Assembly: GCA_033030425.1 (NCBI GenBank)
Contig: JAUFSD010000017.1
Span: forward strand, 186,001-250,000
Direction: 5' to 3'
DNA length: 64,000 bases
DNA from: Verpa conica
Taxonomy: Eukaryota; Ascomycota; Pezizomycetes; Pezizales; Morchellaceae
The position numbers were made by a program, and so were the translations under genes. The notes below the pieces were generated by a model. It saw nothing but the letters and a program-made list of their open reading frames with translations, was not told the DNA's origin and did no database searches. Position 1 is the stretch's first letter; each line of letters opens with the position of its first letter. Shown here piece after piece: positions 30,849 to 39,714 of the stretch.

Positions 30849-33812
30849 ATGTTCCGTAAGCCCCGCCTTAACGCTCCTCTGAGCTCAGTCCTCGGCAAGG
30901 CAACCTCTCCACCACCTTCACCAGTACCTGCTTCAGCTGAGGATGCGGACAGTGTGCCCCAACTACCGGCTGGCCCGGTCTCCATATCCTCCTCACCACC
31001 ATCACCAAAGCAACAGAAGCTCTCGCACCCAGTATCGACACCGTTGAAGACACCTTTAAAAACTCCAGCGAAACCTAAGCAATCACTATTAACACCCTAT
31101 GCAATTGGCAGTGCAAAAAAATCTGGATTGTCGTTCAAGTCACAGTCACAGTCACAGTCAGCAGGAAAGACAGGGTCAAGGAAGAATACTTCAATTCTAA
31201 GTTTCTTTAAGCCAGCTACACCAAGCACGGACGAAAAAGCTTCTGTGAAAGGCTCGGCAAAGAGTGCCAAGGGGAAGGTGGTGGTACCGAAAGGAGCACA
31301 GAGCGATGAGTTATTTGTTCGGCATGGAGGTTACGAGCTAGAGCTTTCAGAGCCGGAGGATGGGGATGACGATGAAGGCAGCTGGGCGGTGGAGCGGAGT
31401 CTTGCGGGGGAACTGGAACTAGCAAAAAGGGACGACGCATTATTTTTTTCGCTGGAATCACCATTTGCCATGAAGGGAAGAGATGAGGTGGACACGACGG
31501 GTGACGTGGTTATGGCTGAAGAGGTAGTAGATGAAATAGAGCCAACTACCCCAACAGATATACCGACCGAAGCTCCTGCCGCTACGGAGCCAGGTACACC
31601 ACCGAGACAAGCACCTATATCCGACCTGAAATTCAACCCAGAAAGTCTGAATCTTGATGGTTCAAGGTCTTTCCTTTTCTCGAGAAAAGGAGCTACCCCT
31701 AGTCCCTTTAAGAAATTGAAGCAGTCTAGGCCAAGGAGTTTATCTAGCTCAAGTGCGGAGGAGGTAAGATTTTGCGATGAGGATGATGGGGACTTAGGAC
31801 TAGCGGATGAAAGATCAAATAGGACTATTGAAGATTTTATGGTGGAGAAGGAACCTACAAGTGCAAAGAAAGAGAATACAACAACAAAAAGGACTCTGGA
31901 ACAAGCTTTCATGCAGGAATCAATCGAATCACCAGGTGACAGTCCCACGAAGAAAGAAACTGTTGAGGAAGCTCCATCCCCCGAGATCGAAGCAAAGCTA
32001 GAGGACTGCAACCTCATTTCTAAACCCCGCAAAAGAGAAGGTAGCGCCTTTGAAGATGACGAATTTGAGGATATCGAAGACTACCCCGACGAAATCAACT
32101 TCGAGGAGCAAGAAGCCGCTTACAACTTTGACCCCGCTGCCCGCGCAGAAGCTGGCTATGAGGACTTTGACGGTGACTTCGGATCCTTCGGGGACACCTC
32201 CAAGACCGATAAAATCGATGAAAGCACCCCAACGAAGGCAGACAGTGTCAAGTGTCCTGTCTGTGCAGTAGGCATTGGTGCACTGCCCGAAAAGGATGTA
32301 AACAACCATGTCAACAATTGTCTTGATGGTACCCCAATCCCACTCCCTATATCCCCGCCTAAAAGGTCGCCCTTGAAGCCTGCCGCCTCTTTAACATCCT
32401 CTTTCTTCGGCCGTGCGCCAGTTATCACCCCATCATCACCCAAGCCTTCTGCATTCAAGAAACTAATGTCCACCAATAGCGAAAGCCAAGCATGGGCCTC
32501 CGCTGCCAAATTAGAAGTAAATTCCCGGGGAAAGAGGGCCGTAGATCGCACCTGCCCGTTCTATAAAATTCTCTTCAATGGTTCCATCACTGTTGATGCC
32601 TTCCGCTACGGCTCGGTACCGGGTTGCAAAGCGTACTTTCTTTCCCATTTTCACAGCGACCACTATGTCGGACTAAACTCGAAGTGGTCTCACGGACCTA
32701 TATACTGCTCTCGAGCAACAGCCAATTTAGTGAGGAGTAAGTTGGGCGTGGATCCGAAGTACGTGCATGAGCTTGCGTGGGAAGAGTGGACAAACTTTGG
32801 GGTGGATGGAATTAGGGTTAGGGGGTTGGATGCGAACCATTGCCCGGGGAGTATGTTGTTTCTATTTGAGGAGACAAAAAAGGGCGGGAAGAGGGTGCTG
32901 CATTGTGGGGATTTCCGAGCGTGTCCAGAACATCTACAACATCCTCTTCTGATGCCTGGGGAAGACGGAGTGAAGGGACAAAAACTAGATGTGGTATATT
33001 TGGATACAACGTACTTGAACCCGAAATATGCATTTCCTGCGCAGCAGAGTGTGATTGAAGCTTGCTCGATGATGTGCGTGAAATTGCAGAAAGAGGCAGT
33101 AGAGGGGAAATCATCAATAATGGGGAAGAAAGGGATGGGCAGCTTCATGAGTTCTACCAATACATCGGCGAAGAAAAAAGGGAGATTGCTAGTCATAGTA
33201 GGAACTTATAGCATCGGCAAAGAACGCGTGTGTGTCGGCATTGCAAAAGCCCTGGGCTCAAAGATCTTCGCTCCACCTAACAAACTCAAGATCTGCCGCC
33301 AGATCGAAGACCCTGTTCTCAATACCCTCCTCACTAGTGATCCCCACGAGGCACAAGTCCACATGACCCCACTTATGGAGATCCGCCCAGAAACGCTCCA
33401 GGAGTACCTTAACACTTTTAAGCCCCATTTCGACCGCATCGCCGGGTTCAAACCTTCTGGGTGGAATTATAAACCTCCAAACTCCCGGTTCACCGAGTCA
33501 CCAACGGTGAGCACAGTGCTTCACGGTGCAGGGTGGAGAAGTGAGTATAGCACCAAAGAGATGGAACCTATGTGGGGGTCCGGAAGAGATGTGAAGTGCT
33601 TTGGTGTACCTTATAGTGAGCATAGTAGCTTCAGAGAGCTATCCATGTTTATCTGTGGACTGAATGTGGGCAAAGTTATCCCAACCGTTAATATTGGAAA
33701 CGCAAAGAGCCGGGATAATATGAAGGTTTGGATCGAAAAGTGGGAGATGGAGAAAAAGAAGAATGGACTATTTAAAGTCGATGAAGGTGATGGCAAAGGG
33801 AGTAAATGGTGA
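30849..33812 (+). CDS. PSO2: DNA interstrand cross-link repair nuclease Pso2/SNM1
   Basis: An intronless 987-residue ORF from the ATG at 30849. The N-terminus has a PIP-box-like ILSFFKPA (~115) within a disordered basic region. A UBZ4-type zinc finger lies near residue 468 (CPVC...H-x3-C, VNNHVNNCLD). From ~560 the metallo-beta-lactamase domain appears: YFLSHFHSDHYVGL with the HxHxDH metal motif (~594), DANHCPGSMLFLF and VLHCGDFRA. The beta-CASP part follows with YLDTTYLNPKYAFP, VGTYSIGKERV and a C-terminal PTVN-x-GN block. Pso2/SNM1 is a 5' exonuclease that processes interstrand cross-links in the nucleus. The order of domains and length match fungal orthologues, so both identity and start are well supported. 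Nothing broken. Confidence 0.95.
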   Translation: MFRKPRLNAPLSSVLGKATSPPPSPVPASAEDADSVPQLPAGPVSISSSPPSPKQQKLSHPVSTPLKTPLKTPAKPKQSLLTPYAIGSAKKSGLSFKSQSQSQSAGKTGSRKNTSILSFFKPATPSTDEKASVKGSAKSAKGKVVVPKGAQSDELFVRHGGYELELSEPEDGDDDEGSWAVERSLAGELELAKRDDALFFSLESPFAMKGRDEVDTTGDVVMAEEVVDEIEPTTPTDIPTEAPAATEPGTPPRQAPISDLKFNPESLNLDGSRSFLFSRKGATPSPFKKLKQSRPRSLSSSSAEEVRFCDEDDGDLGLADERSNRTIEDFMVEKEPTSAKKENTTTKRTLEQAFMQESIESPGDSPTKKETVEEAPSPEIEAKLEDCNLISKPRKREGSAFEDDEFEDIEDYPDEINFEEQEAAYNFDPAARAEAGYEDFDGDFGSFGDTSKTDKIDESTPTKADSVKCPVCAVGIGALPEKDVNNHVNNCLDGTPIPLPISPPKRSPLKPAASLTSSFFGRAPVITPSSPKPSAFKKLMSTNSESQAWASAAKLEVNSRGKRAVDRTCPFYKILFNGSITVDAFRYGSVPGCKAYFLSHFHSDHYVGLNSKWSHGPIYCSRATANLVRSKLGVDPKYVHELAWEEWTNFGVDGIRVRGLDANHCPGSMLFLFEETKKGGKRVLHCGDFRACPEHLQHPLLMPGEDGVKGQKLDVVYLDTTYLNPKYAFPAQQSVIEACSMMCVKLQKEAVEGKSSIMGKKGMGSFMSSTNTSAKKKGRLLVIVGTYSIGKERVCVGIAKALGSKIFAPPNKLKICRQIEDPVLNTLLTSDPHEAQVHMTPLMEIRPETLQEYLNTFKPHFDRIAGFKPSGWNYKPPNSRFTESPTVSTVLHGAGWRSEYSTKEMEPMWGSGRDVKCFGVPYSEHSSFRELSMFICGLNVGKVIPTVNIGNAKSRDNMKVWIEKWEMEKKKNGLFKVDEGDGKGSKW

Positions 33813-34577
33813 GCGAGATGGTGTTTTTTTTGTATGTACTTTAATTGTATGGTTGGTATTTGGTTATGTGGCGTTTTGTTTTCCGTTTGTATAGGTATAT
33901 TCTTATAGGTCCCAATGTATTTTTGTATACCGTATTAAAATTATAGGTATTTGAAATGGAGTACATGGGTAGATCGAGTAACCTACTCAGTCGGAACTAC
34001 TTTATCGAGGGGATCAGGAAGGTAGGGAGAAACTTTTACGTAGGAAGGTGTAAGGCTAAGTGTCATGCCATGGTATTGAGGCGCAAGTGGCTCGTTTGTG
34101 AGACTTGGCACGCTAGTAGTTACAAATATCTTCTCCTTAATGACGAGAGAAGAGAATCATCATACATTACATTCAATGCCTCTTTCAAAAGAACTGCCTT
34201 TAGTGCTAAGAGAGTTGAGCGTATTATGACACTAAGTGTTATTAGCTACGATGACAGCATTCTCTGAGAAGGCTATATCATATACAGGCTATCCCCTTTA
34301 ATCCCCTTTTGGGATCGTATATGTTTCATCGATTCGATCATTGCCTATTATAATGGAATACTACAGTGTCTGTATCGTGCTACAATAAAGAGTTAAAAAT
34401 CGCTATAAATGTGGGGTCCAATCAGGTTGAACCTACCACTAGGTGAAATTAGTTGACACTAAGAATATTGCCATAAACTAGCAAAAATTGTCTTTTTACC
34501 TTCCTCAATTAATTACACGAGTGATTCGACAGCCGAGGAAGAATTTCTTTTTTTTTTAAAAAAAAATCAAAAAATCT
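33813..34577. other. intergenic
   Basis: The span between PSO2 and the next small gene. A 103-codon basic ORF (33956-34267) starts with ATG but resembles nothing and was not accepted. A T/A homopolymer tract sits at 34549-34567 just before the next ATG. Confidence 0.45.
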
Positions 34578-35248
34578 ATGAGTATTATTCTTGGAAGAAT
34601 CACTTACGATCAAGAATCCTCTACGGATCAAGAGCCCTCTACGGATCAGGAGCCCTCTAACGATGATAGTAATAATATTCCACCACTACCAAACTCGATA
34701 AAGGAACCCACACCCATAGACACCAAACCGACTCAGAAAAACATATCCGACCCGGCTGTCGCGGAAGTAGAAGCTTCACCTCAAACCCAACAACCTAGTA
34801 TGTTTCTCTGCCCCGCCGGATGCGGTTTCGACAGTTCAGGAGCGAATCGTCCTGCACTCTCTTTAGAAGGTCACATGTACCGCAAGTGTCGAAAGGGCGA
34901 TCTGGAACATCAGGAGGCAATGCAGTTATATAATTACAGATGGACGGAGTCTCGTATGTATTGGTTGAGAGCACAATGCAACTGTTAGTACTGATGGTTT
35001 TATTACGACGTCTAGCTGAAGAAAAGGGGATACTTAGGTATGAGAGAAACCTTCGTACGAGAGCTTATAGGGCTAGGAACCCGGATTGTCAGAAGCTCGT
35101 GTATGGGAGGCGGAGGGCGATAAAGAAGCTGCGGAGTGAGGGTAAAGAGGCAAGCTTCAAGGTGGTGGAGGAGATGGCGAAGGATTATGTCGCGCAGTGT
35201 TTGAGCGTGCCGAGTACAGGTGCACCAAAGGAGATGGATGAGTTGTAG
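34578..35248 (+). CDS. small hypothetical protein with C2HC zinc-finger-like motif
   Basis: Best read as two exons, 34578-34953 and 34989-35248, giving 211 residues. The implied intron is only 35 nt (GTATGT...TTAG), short even for fungi, but joining restores one frame across two overlapping ORFs. Residues 12-28 contain three copies of a DQE[SP]S repeat. A C-x3-C-x17-H-x4-C pattern (FLCPAGCGFD...GHMYRKC) near residue 76-104 suggests a small zinc-binding fold. The second exon is strongly basic and helical (RRLAEEKG, KLVYGRRRAIKKL), possibly DNA- or RNA-binding. The alternative is a 136-residue unspliced protein ending at 34988. Family not recognised. Confidence 0.45.
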
Positions 35249-35490
35249 TAGTTTATCTTCGTGCTAGTAGTAGAAAGATAGAAGAAGAAGAAAAAATAGT
35301 AGTGAAAGTTACAGCTATCTGGTTGTGATAATAACTGTTGTCATACATCTACATCCTTAAAAGATGGCACAGTAGGGCCTACTGCTCACTGAATCCTCCA
35401 ATTTTCTCTTTTTACATATACTATAAAAGTGATTTGATTCTCAAATAGTAGAGTAACACCGTGCCCTCCAGAAATACCATGGGACTAGGA

Positions 35491-36510
35491 TCAGGAATTA
35501 TTATCAGCGGCAAGAACGTTAGCCATGGGACCTGGTGTAGATCCTTGGAGGTCTTTGGTGTCTGTCTTAGCTCCACCCTCAAGTAGTAGCTTGACCGACT
35601 CTTCTAGCCCAAGGGAGACAGCATGATGAAGTGGTGTTTCTCCCCTAGAATTCTTGTATTCCAGATTCGCACCCCTCTCAATCAAGAACCTAAGTAACTC
35701 AGGCTGCGGCAGAGCTACATGTAGTAGTGTCTCCCAACATACCGGGCAACGGCTACTCGCATTCATCCCAAACCTCCGAGGATATGAGCGAATATTAATA
35801 TCAGCGCCCCAGTCCAATAAACAAGTAGTAATCAATAGCTGATGAGGAGCCCACGGTTGGTGTTTGTTGGCTGCTTGGCGGACTGCTAGGTCGAGTGCAG
35901 CCCCACCTAGCGCATTAACCTCCGCCCCGCTCTCCAAAAGCAGCCTGACGAAAGCCACATCAGGGCCTGCATATAATGCAGCCTGAAGCATCGACTTATG
36001 CCTGCAGAGATAATTTGGGTTCGCACCGGCTCTAAGAAGTAACCTACATATATGAATATTATCAATCCATATCGCCGTACATAGGGCGGTGGAGTCATTT
36101 GACGTATCAACATATTGCACATCGGCTCCATTCTCTAGGAGTAGGCGCACAAGTCTGATGTCATGTCTTTCTACCGCAAGCCCGAGAGCAGACGCGCCGG
36201 GCCAGGGAACGTTGTCGTGATCTATCATCAAGGCATGAGTTGAAGGACTGACACCTTTCTTGAGGAGGAGCCTGACGAGCGGTTCATGGCCGTTATTTGC
36301 AGCCCAGCATATCGCCGGTAACCCATCCTTGTCATCTAAGGCAAGATCATGGAGGAGGGGGGTGCAGACTCGACTGAGGAGGCGGTTGGTTTGGAGGAAG
36401 GAGTTGAGTTCTTTTGGACTGAGAGATTTAGCAATGATAATGAGGAGCTCGTTGGGGAGATCTAGTACTGGCATTTCTGTAGAGTGACTCTTAGGAGGTG
36501 TAGTATTCAC
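35491..36510 (-). CDS. F-box and ankyrin-repeat protein
   Basis: Single exon, 339 residues, ATG at 36508-36510 (a second Met, MPVLDLP, is 12 codons in). Residues ~14-50 are an F-box: LDLPNELLIIIAKSLSPKELNSFLQTNRLL. The rest is ankyrin repeats with recognisable turns: AICWAANNGHEPLVRLLLKKG, ALGLAVERHDIRLVRLLLENGAD, LCTAIWIDNIHICRLLLRAGANP, and a final TPLHHAVSLGLEESVKLLLEGGAKTD. F-box/ankyrin proteins are abundant in Pezizomycotina and are presumed SCF ubiquitin-ligase receptors; the target is unknown. A perfect 18-bp palindrome lies 44 nt upstream of the ATG. Confidence 0.88.
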   Translation of the reverse strand: MNTTPPKSHSTEMPVLDLPNELLIIIAKSLSPKELNSFLQTNRLLSRVCTPLLHDLALDDKDGLPAICWAANNGHEPLVRLLLKKGVSPSTHALMIDHDNVPWPGASALGLAVERHDIRLVRLLLENGADVQYVDTSNDSTALCTAIWIDNIHICRLLLRAGANPNYLCRHKSMLQAALYAGPDVAFVRLLLESGAEVNALGGAALDLAVRQAANKHQPWAPHQLLITTCLLDWGADINIRSYPRRFGMNASSRCPVCWETLLHVALPQPELLRFLIERGANLEYKNSRGETPLHHAVSLGLEESVKLLLEGGAKTDTKDLQGSTPGPMANVLAADNNS

Positions 36511-36553
36511 TCTAGAGTTCGAGTCTTATTATTCTTATCAGTCAATATAGATG

Positions 36554-36571
36554 ATCCTTGGCGCCAAGGAT
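36554..36571. promoter_or_regulatory. perfect 18-bp palindrome upstream of the F-box/ankyrin gene
   Basis: ATCCTTGGCGCCAAGGAT is its own reverse complement and lies 44 nt upstream of the start codon. The length and position fit a dimer-bound site or a 5'-UTR hairpin; no factor can be named. Confidence 0.4.
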
Positions 36572-37041
36572 TGGGGGCAAGTATTGTTATGTTGATAACC
36601 AACTAACGTATGTATAACGGAGAGATCCCTTTCTTGCCGATGTAGATGGTCAATATTTCATGAAGGTTAGTACAGTGGAAAATACAATACACTTAAACCT
36701 AATTCTGGCTATTATCGTTAATAGTGATTCATACGCTCTTTCCAAGGTGGTATCTATATCTTGGGTATTTATTCATTTATCTATATATCCCTTGGTAACA
36801 GGATATCTTTAGATGGGACTCTCTTAGTCACAAATACGTTAACTATAATAATATTTTCATATATAGTACTCCCACTTTATTCCAGCTATAACGTGATATA
36901 AATCAGGCATTTTCCAGCTATTTCAAGCTTAGAGAAAAATCCCAAGGGCCATTAACAACCATCATCAAGGTCAAGGAAGCTTTTTTTATATCTACTCCGG
37001 AACACCATAGAATCCTTTAAAAAATAATCAGTAAGAAGGGT
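36572..37041. other. intergenic, AT-rich
   Basis: No gene seen. This could contain a missing last exon of the neighbouring minus-strand gene at 37042-37596, but no convincing splice was found. Confidence 0.4.
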
Positions 37042-37596
37042 CTATGGAAGACTAAATCTGGGTTTTTTTTTGAAACTCACCTCAGGTGCCGGCGTTACGA
37101 CGGCTTGTTCTCCTCTCTTCGGGTTTGCAAGATCCAAGAACAATTTAGTAAACTGTAGACCAAATATTTCGTCCAACAGACCTTGCTTGTTTTTCTTAGG
37201 AGGTTGCTCTCTGGGAAACCATACCCTGACTTGTATCTGTTGATCATCTATATCTAACCACTTGGATGAGTGGATAGATATACTTCTAACCTCACTTTCT
37301 AGTTCAAGAACGTAGCATAATCTCTCCATGTATATGACGCAGTAAGGAAATATATAAGCGTCCATGGCCTGTGGAAACATCTCCGTGCTTAGAATAAGAG
37401 GAATTTTGTGGTTAGAAACCCATGTCGGAAGAGGGCTGGAGGTGAGCATGTTGTTTTTTATCGTAGCCATCATTGAATCGAGGTCAGCAACAAACTGTTT
37501 TCCAACTTTTAAAAGCCACTGGCGAGCTGCGTCATAGGTATTGGTGTCTAGTTGAGTGCGTATATCCTTTACGATGTCTTTCGGGAGTTGATTCAT
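37042..37596 (-). CDS. hypothetical protein, paralog of the 38225-38806 gene (copy A)
   Basis: A 184-residue ORF from the ATG at 37594-37596. Its core, ARQWLLKVGKQFVADLDSMM, then an 'LPTWV' segment, a YCVIYMERLCYVLELE helix, and IQVRVWFP, matches the neighbour's VQKWLLQAGRKIVSDLEVAL, LPDWA, CITYMGALC and IEVRMRFP in order and spacing. The two are clearly related although only weakly identical. No known domain, signal peptide or TM segment is seen. The tail contains a GTGAGT that might be a splice donor, so the C-terminus is uncertain. Function unknown. Confidence 0.6.
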   Translation of the reverse strand: MNQLPKDIVKDIRTQLDTNTYDAARQWLLKVGKQFVADLDSMMATIKNNMLTSSPLPTWVSNHKIPLILSTEMFPQAMDAYIFPYCVIYMERLCYVLELESEVRSISIHSSKWLDIDDQQIQVRVWFPREQPPKKNKQGLLDEIFGLQFTKLFLDLANPKRGEQAVVTPAPEVSFKKKPRFSLP

Positions 37597-38224
37597 CCTG
37601 TGAGATTCAAGTACTAGGCGGAGATAGGTACGGTATTGTTGAGCTAAGCTGGTGAAGATGTAGTAGTAATTGTGATTTATTTATTATCCTGTATATAACC
37701 ACACCTCGGTAGTGTGGGGCGTACTGGAATGTGTAGGTATCATCTCGTAAAGACCATACAAGAATCATCCACCTTTATCTAGATGGAAATTTCTTCTTGA
37801 TTTACTCTAAAGATTAAGTCTTTGTTATTACCGACCTGGTTTGAGATTTTATTCATGGAGATTTTGTTCATGTAAGTGAGGTGTCTTCTTTGATGCACTT
37901 TATCAAGATTTCTTAGAAGGATATTCTTTATAGTTCTTTCGTGAATGAATAAAATAAAATGAGTAATTAGATGCGGTAGAGTGCGGAATTTAAGTGACTT
38001 AAGATATACGCTTACTTACTATATATACAGCTACAGCAGTACATATATATCTCCAACATCTTTGTCTTCTATATGGGCAAATCAAAGAACCCTTCATGAA
38101 CGCCTACCATGGTTAATCGATGATTCACAAAGTTCATGCCCCTCTAATAAGTAGGATCGTTCCAAAAACAAAATATCGCCCGCCAAAGGATTATATAGAT
38201 AGAAACTTTTATATAGCTATTTTC
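37597..38224. other. spacer between the two paralogs
   Basis: AT-rich, no gene seen. A copy of flanking sequence from either paralog was not evident by eye, so the duplication is not recent at the DNA level. Confidence 0.4.
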
Positions 38225-38806
38225 TCATAGGTCCCATCCATGCGATGGCTGTGAAATTTGTAGAAATATACCCTCAAAAGTGTCACCAAACCCTTTATAG
38301 TCATCAAAGTCCTCCTCCTCCTCTTCATCATCATCATCAACCTCCATATCTCCTCCTTCCCCCTCATCTTCTTCATTTTCATCCTCCTCATTCTCATTCT
38401 CCACCTCTTTATGTTTATCACATCTGCGGCGAGCGTCGGGGAAACGCATCCGAACCTCAATGTGTGGGGAATTATCCTGAGGACACCGAGCTTCATTTAA
38501 CTCACACAAGATGTCCTGACCAATATTTTTGCAAAGGGCTCCCATGTAGGTAATGCAGCGCTTCAAATCTCCTTCCATAAACTCAAGTGGGATTTTCTGA
38601 GTTCTCAAAGTTAAACATTTCGTAGGATCGATAGCCCAGTCTGGAAGAAGTTCTTTGTCCCACTCTTCCATAACTAGGCGTAGAGCGACTTCTAGGTCCG
38701 ATACGATTTTTCTTCCAGCTTGTAAGAGCCATTTTTGGACTATAGAGGAGAAGGAGTTGGGTTCTCGTGCGCGTACGTCCCGCAAGATTCCGCATACTCT
38801 ACCCAT
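38225..38806 (-). CDS. hypothetical protein, paralog of the 37042-37596 gene (copy B)
   Basis: A 193-residue ORF from the ATG at 38804-38806, same strand as copy A. The shared core (residues ~20-125) includes QKWLLQAGRKIVSDLE, LLPDWAIDP, RCITYMGALC and IEVRMRFPDARR. Unlike copy A it carries an acidic Glu/Asp tract (~residues 136-170) before the C-terminus, encoded by GA-rich DNA. No recognisable family. Small size and proximity of a divergent paralog suggest an accessory, possibly lineage-expanded gene family. Confidence 0.6.
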   Translation of the reverse strand: MGRVCGILRDVRAREPNSFSSIVQKWLLQAGRKIVSDLEVALRLVMEEWDKELLPDWAIDPTKCLTLRTQKIPLEFMEGDLKRCITYMGALCKNIGQDILCELNEARCPQDNSPHIEVRMRFPDARRRCDKHKEVENENEEDENEEDEGEGGDMEVDDDDEEEEEDFDDYKGFGDTFEGIFLQISQPSHGWDL

Positions 38807-39714
38807 TTGAGATAAATTTGTGTTTTTAGTTGTTTAGTGGTATAGGGTTGTGGGGTTAAAAGGGTTAGTGGTATGGAAATATATAGGAGAAGTAGTGGGG
38901 GATGGTCCGTATCTTGTACAGTGAGAGTAGGCGTCTTAGGACTTTCTAGTATGATCATGTGTGGGAAATTTATCGAATAGTGCTTTCTGCATAATTAGAA
39001 GACAAGGGGTTACAGTGGAACCCCGCATGAGATCTATCGTCAAGATAATAGTTTTTCTAAGCACTTCATCCTTGCCTTTGTGCTACACTTTGCCTAGCCT
39101 TTAATAGTATCAAAGTAGGCCAAACAGGGAGCCAAAAGCGATAAAGTATTGGTATAATCATCTGGGGTGCTTTGCCTAACGGCAAAGTAGTACCCAAACC
39201 CTGGTGCCCGACTACGAGGTCGGGCGTTCGAACCCAGTCACCAGCAGACGTATGTTGACCTCGAGCCCCGCTGGGGCTTGGGTACCCGGTAGTCATCAGA
39301 ACTGTTTTTTAATTCTCCTCTCTTAGGATTTTATCTAGTGAAATACATAATCTGCGCTGGTGTGATCATGAACAGGCTTTTCAAGTAGATTTTCCGAGAA
39401 ATAGAAATTTATGGAGCCTTCTTAGAAGGTGCTGCGTAAGTATATGGATGGTGTCTATAGTCTCAATACCTCGCCATCACGTACAATCACTCGGCTAGTT
39501 GGCCGGGAAACCGCTGTGCTGCCGCCAAGCCCAACAACAACCTCCCTGAACACGATCACGGGCCGCAAACTCGCCCCGCAAAAGGAACCCCATCCATCCC
39601 GAGGCCTCGGTATCTCCATAAATACAAAACCTCACCCCGTCGATCCTGCGGTAACCCCCGGCCACAGTTCTCGATCATACCTCTACAGCTCCATACAGGA
39701 AAGAATACACAGCA
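38807..39714. other. intergenic, with a structured Pol III-like segment
   Basis: No protein gene seen. The structured element at 39165-39310 is the main feature; the remainder up to the PEX6 start includes C-rich promoter-like sequence (39470-39700). Confidence 0.45.
39165..39310 (+). ncRNA. candidate structured Pol III transcript / SINE-like element
   Basis: A-box-like GCCTAACGGCAAAG (39173) and B-box-like CGTTCGAACCC (39225) are followed by T6 at 39305-39310. Three perfect hairpins occur in order: CTTTGCC/GGCAAAG (39170-39187), GCCCGAC/GTCGGGC (39206-39225) enclosed by CTGGT/ACCAG (39201-39244), and AGCCCC/GGGGCT (39264-39278). It does not fold as a tRNA because the T-stem fails. The layout parallels the element at 29491-29656. 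A tRNA-derived SINE fragment is the main alternative. Confidence 0.3.

Noticed and set aside
31331..32032. 233-codon minus-strand ORF
   Set aside because: Antisense shadow of PSO2; no independent features.
33956..34267. 103-codon basic ORF downstream of PSO2
   Set aside because: ATG present but no family resemblance; sits where the PSO2 3' UTR is expected.
39165..39250. Genuine tRNA gene (possibly intron-containing)
   Set aside because: T-stem around TTCGAAC has only one pair; perfect hairpins fall in non-tRNA positions.
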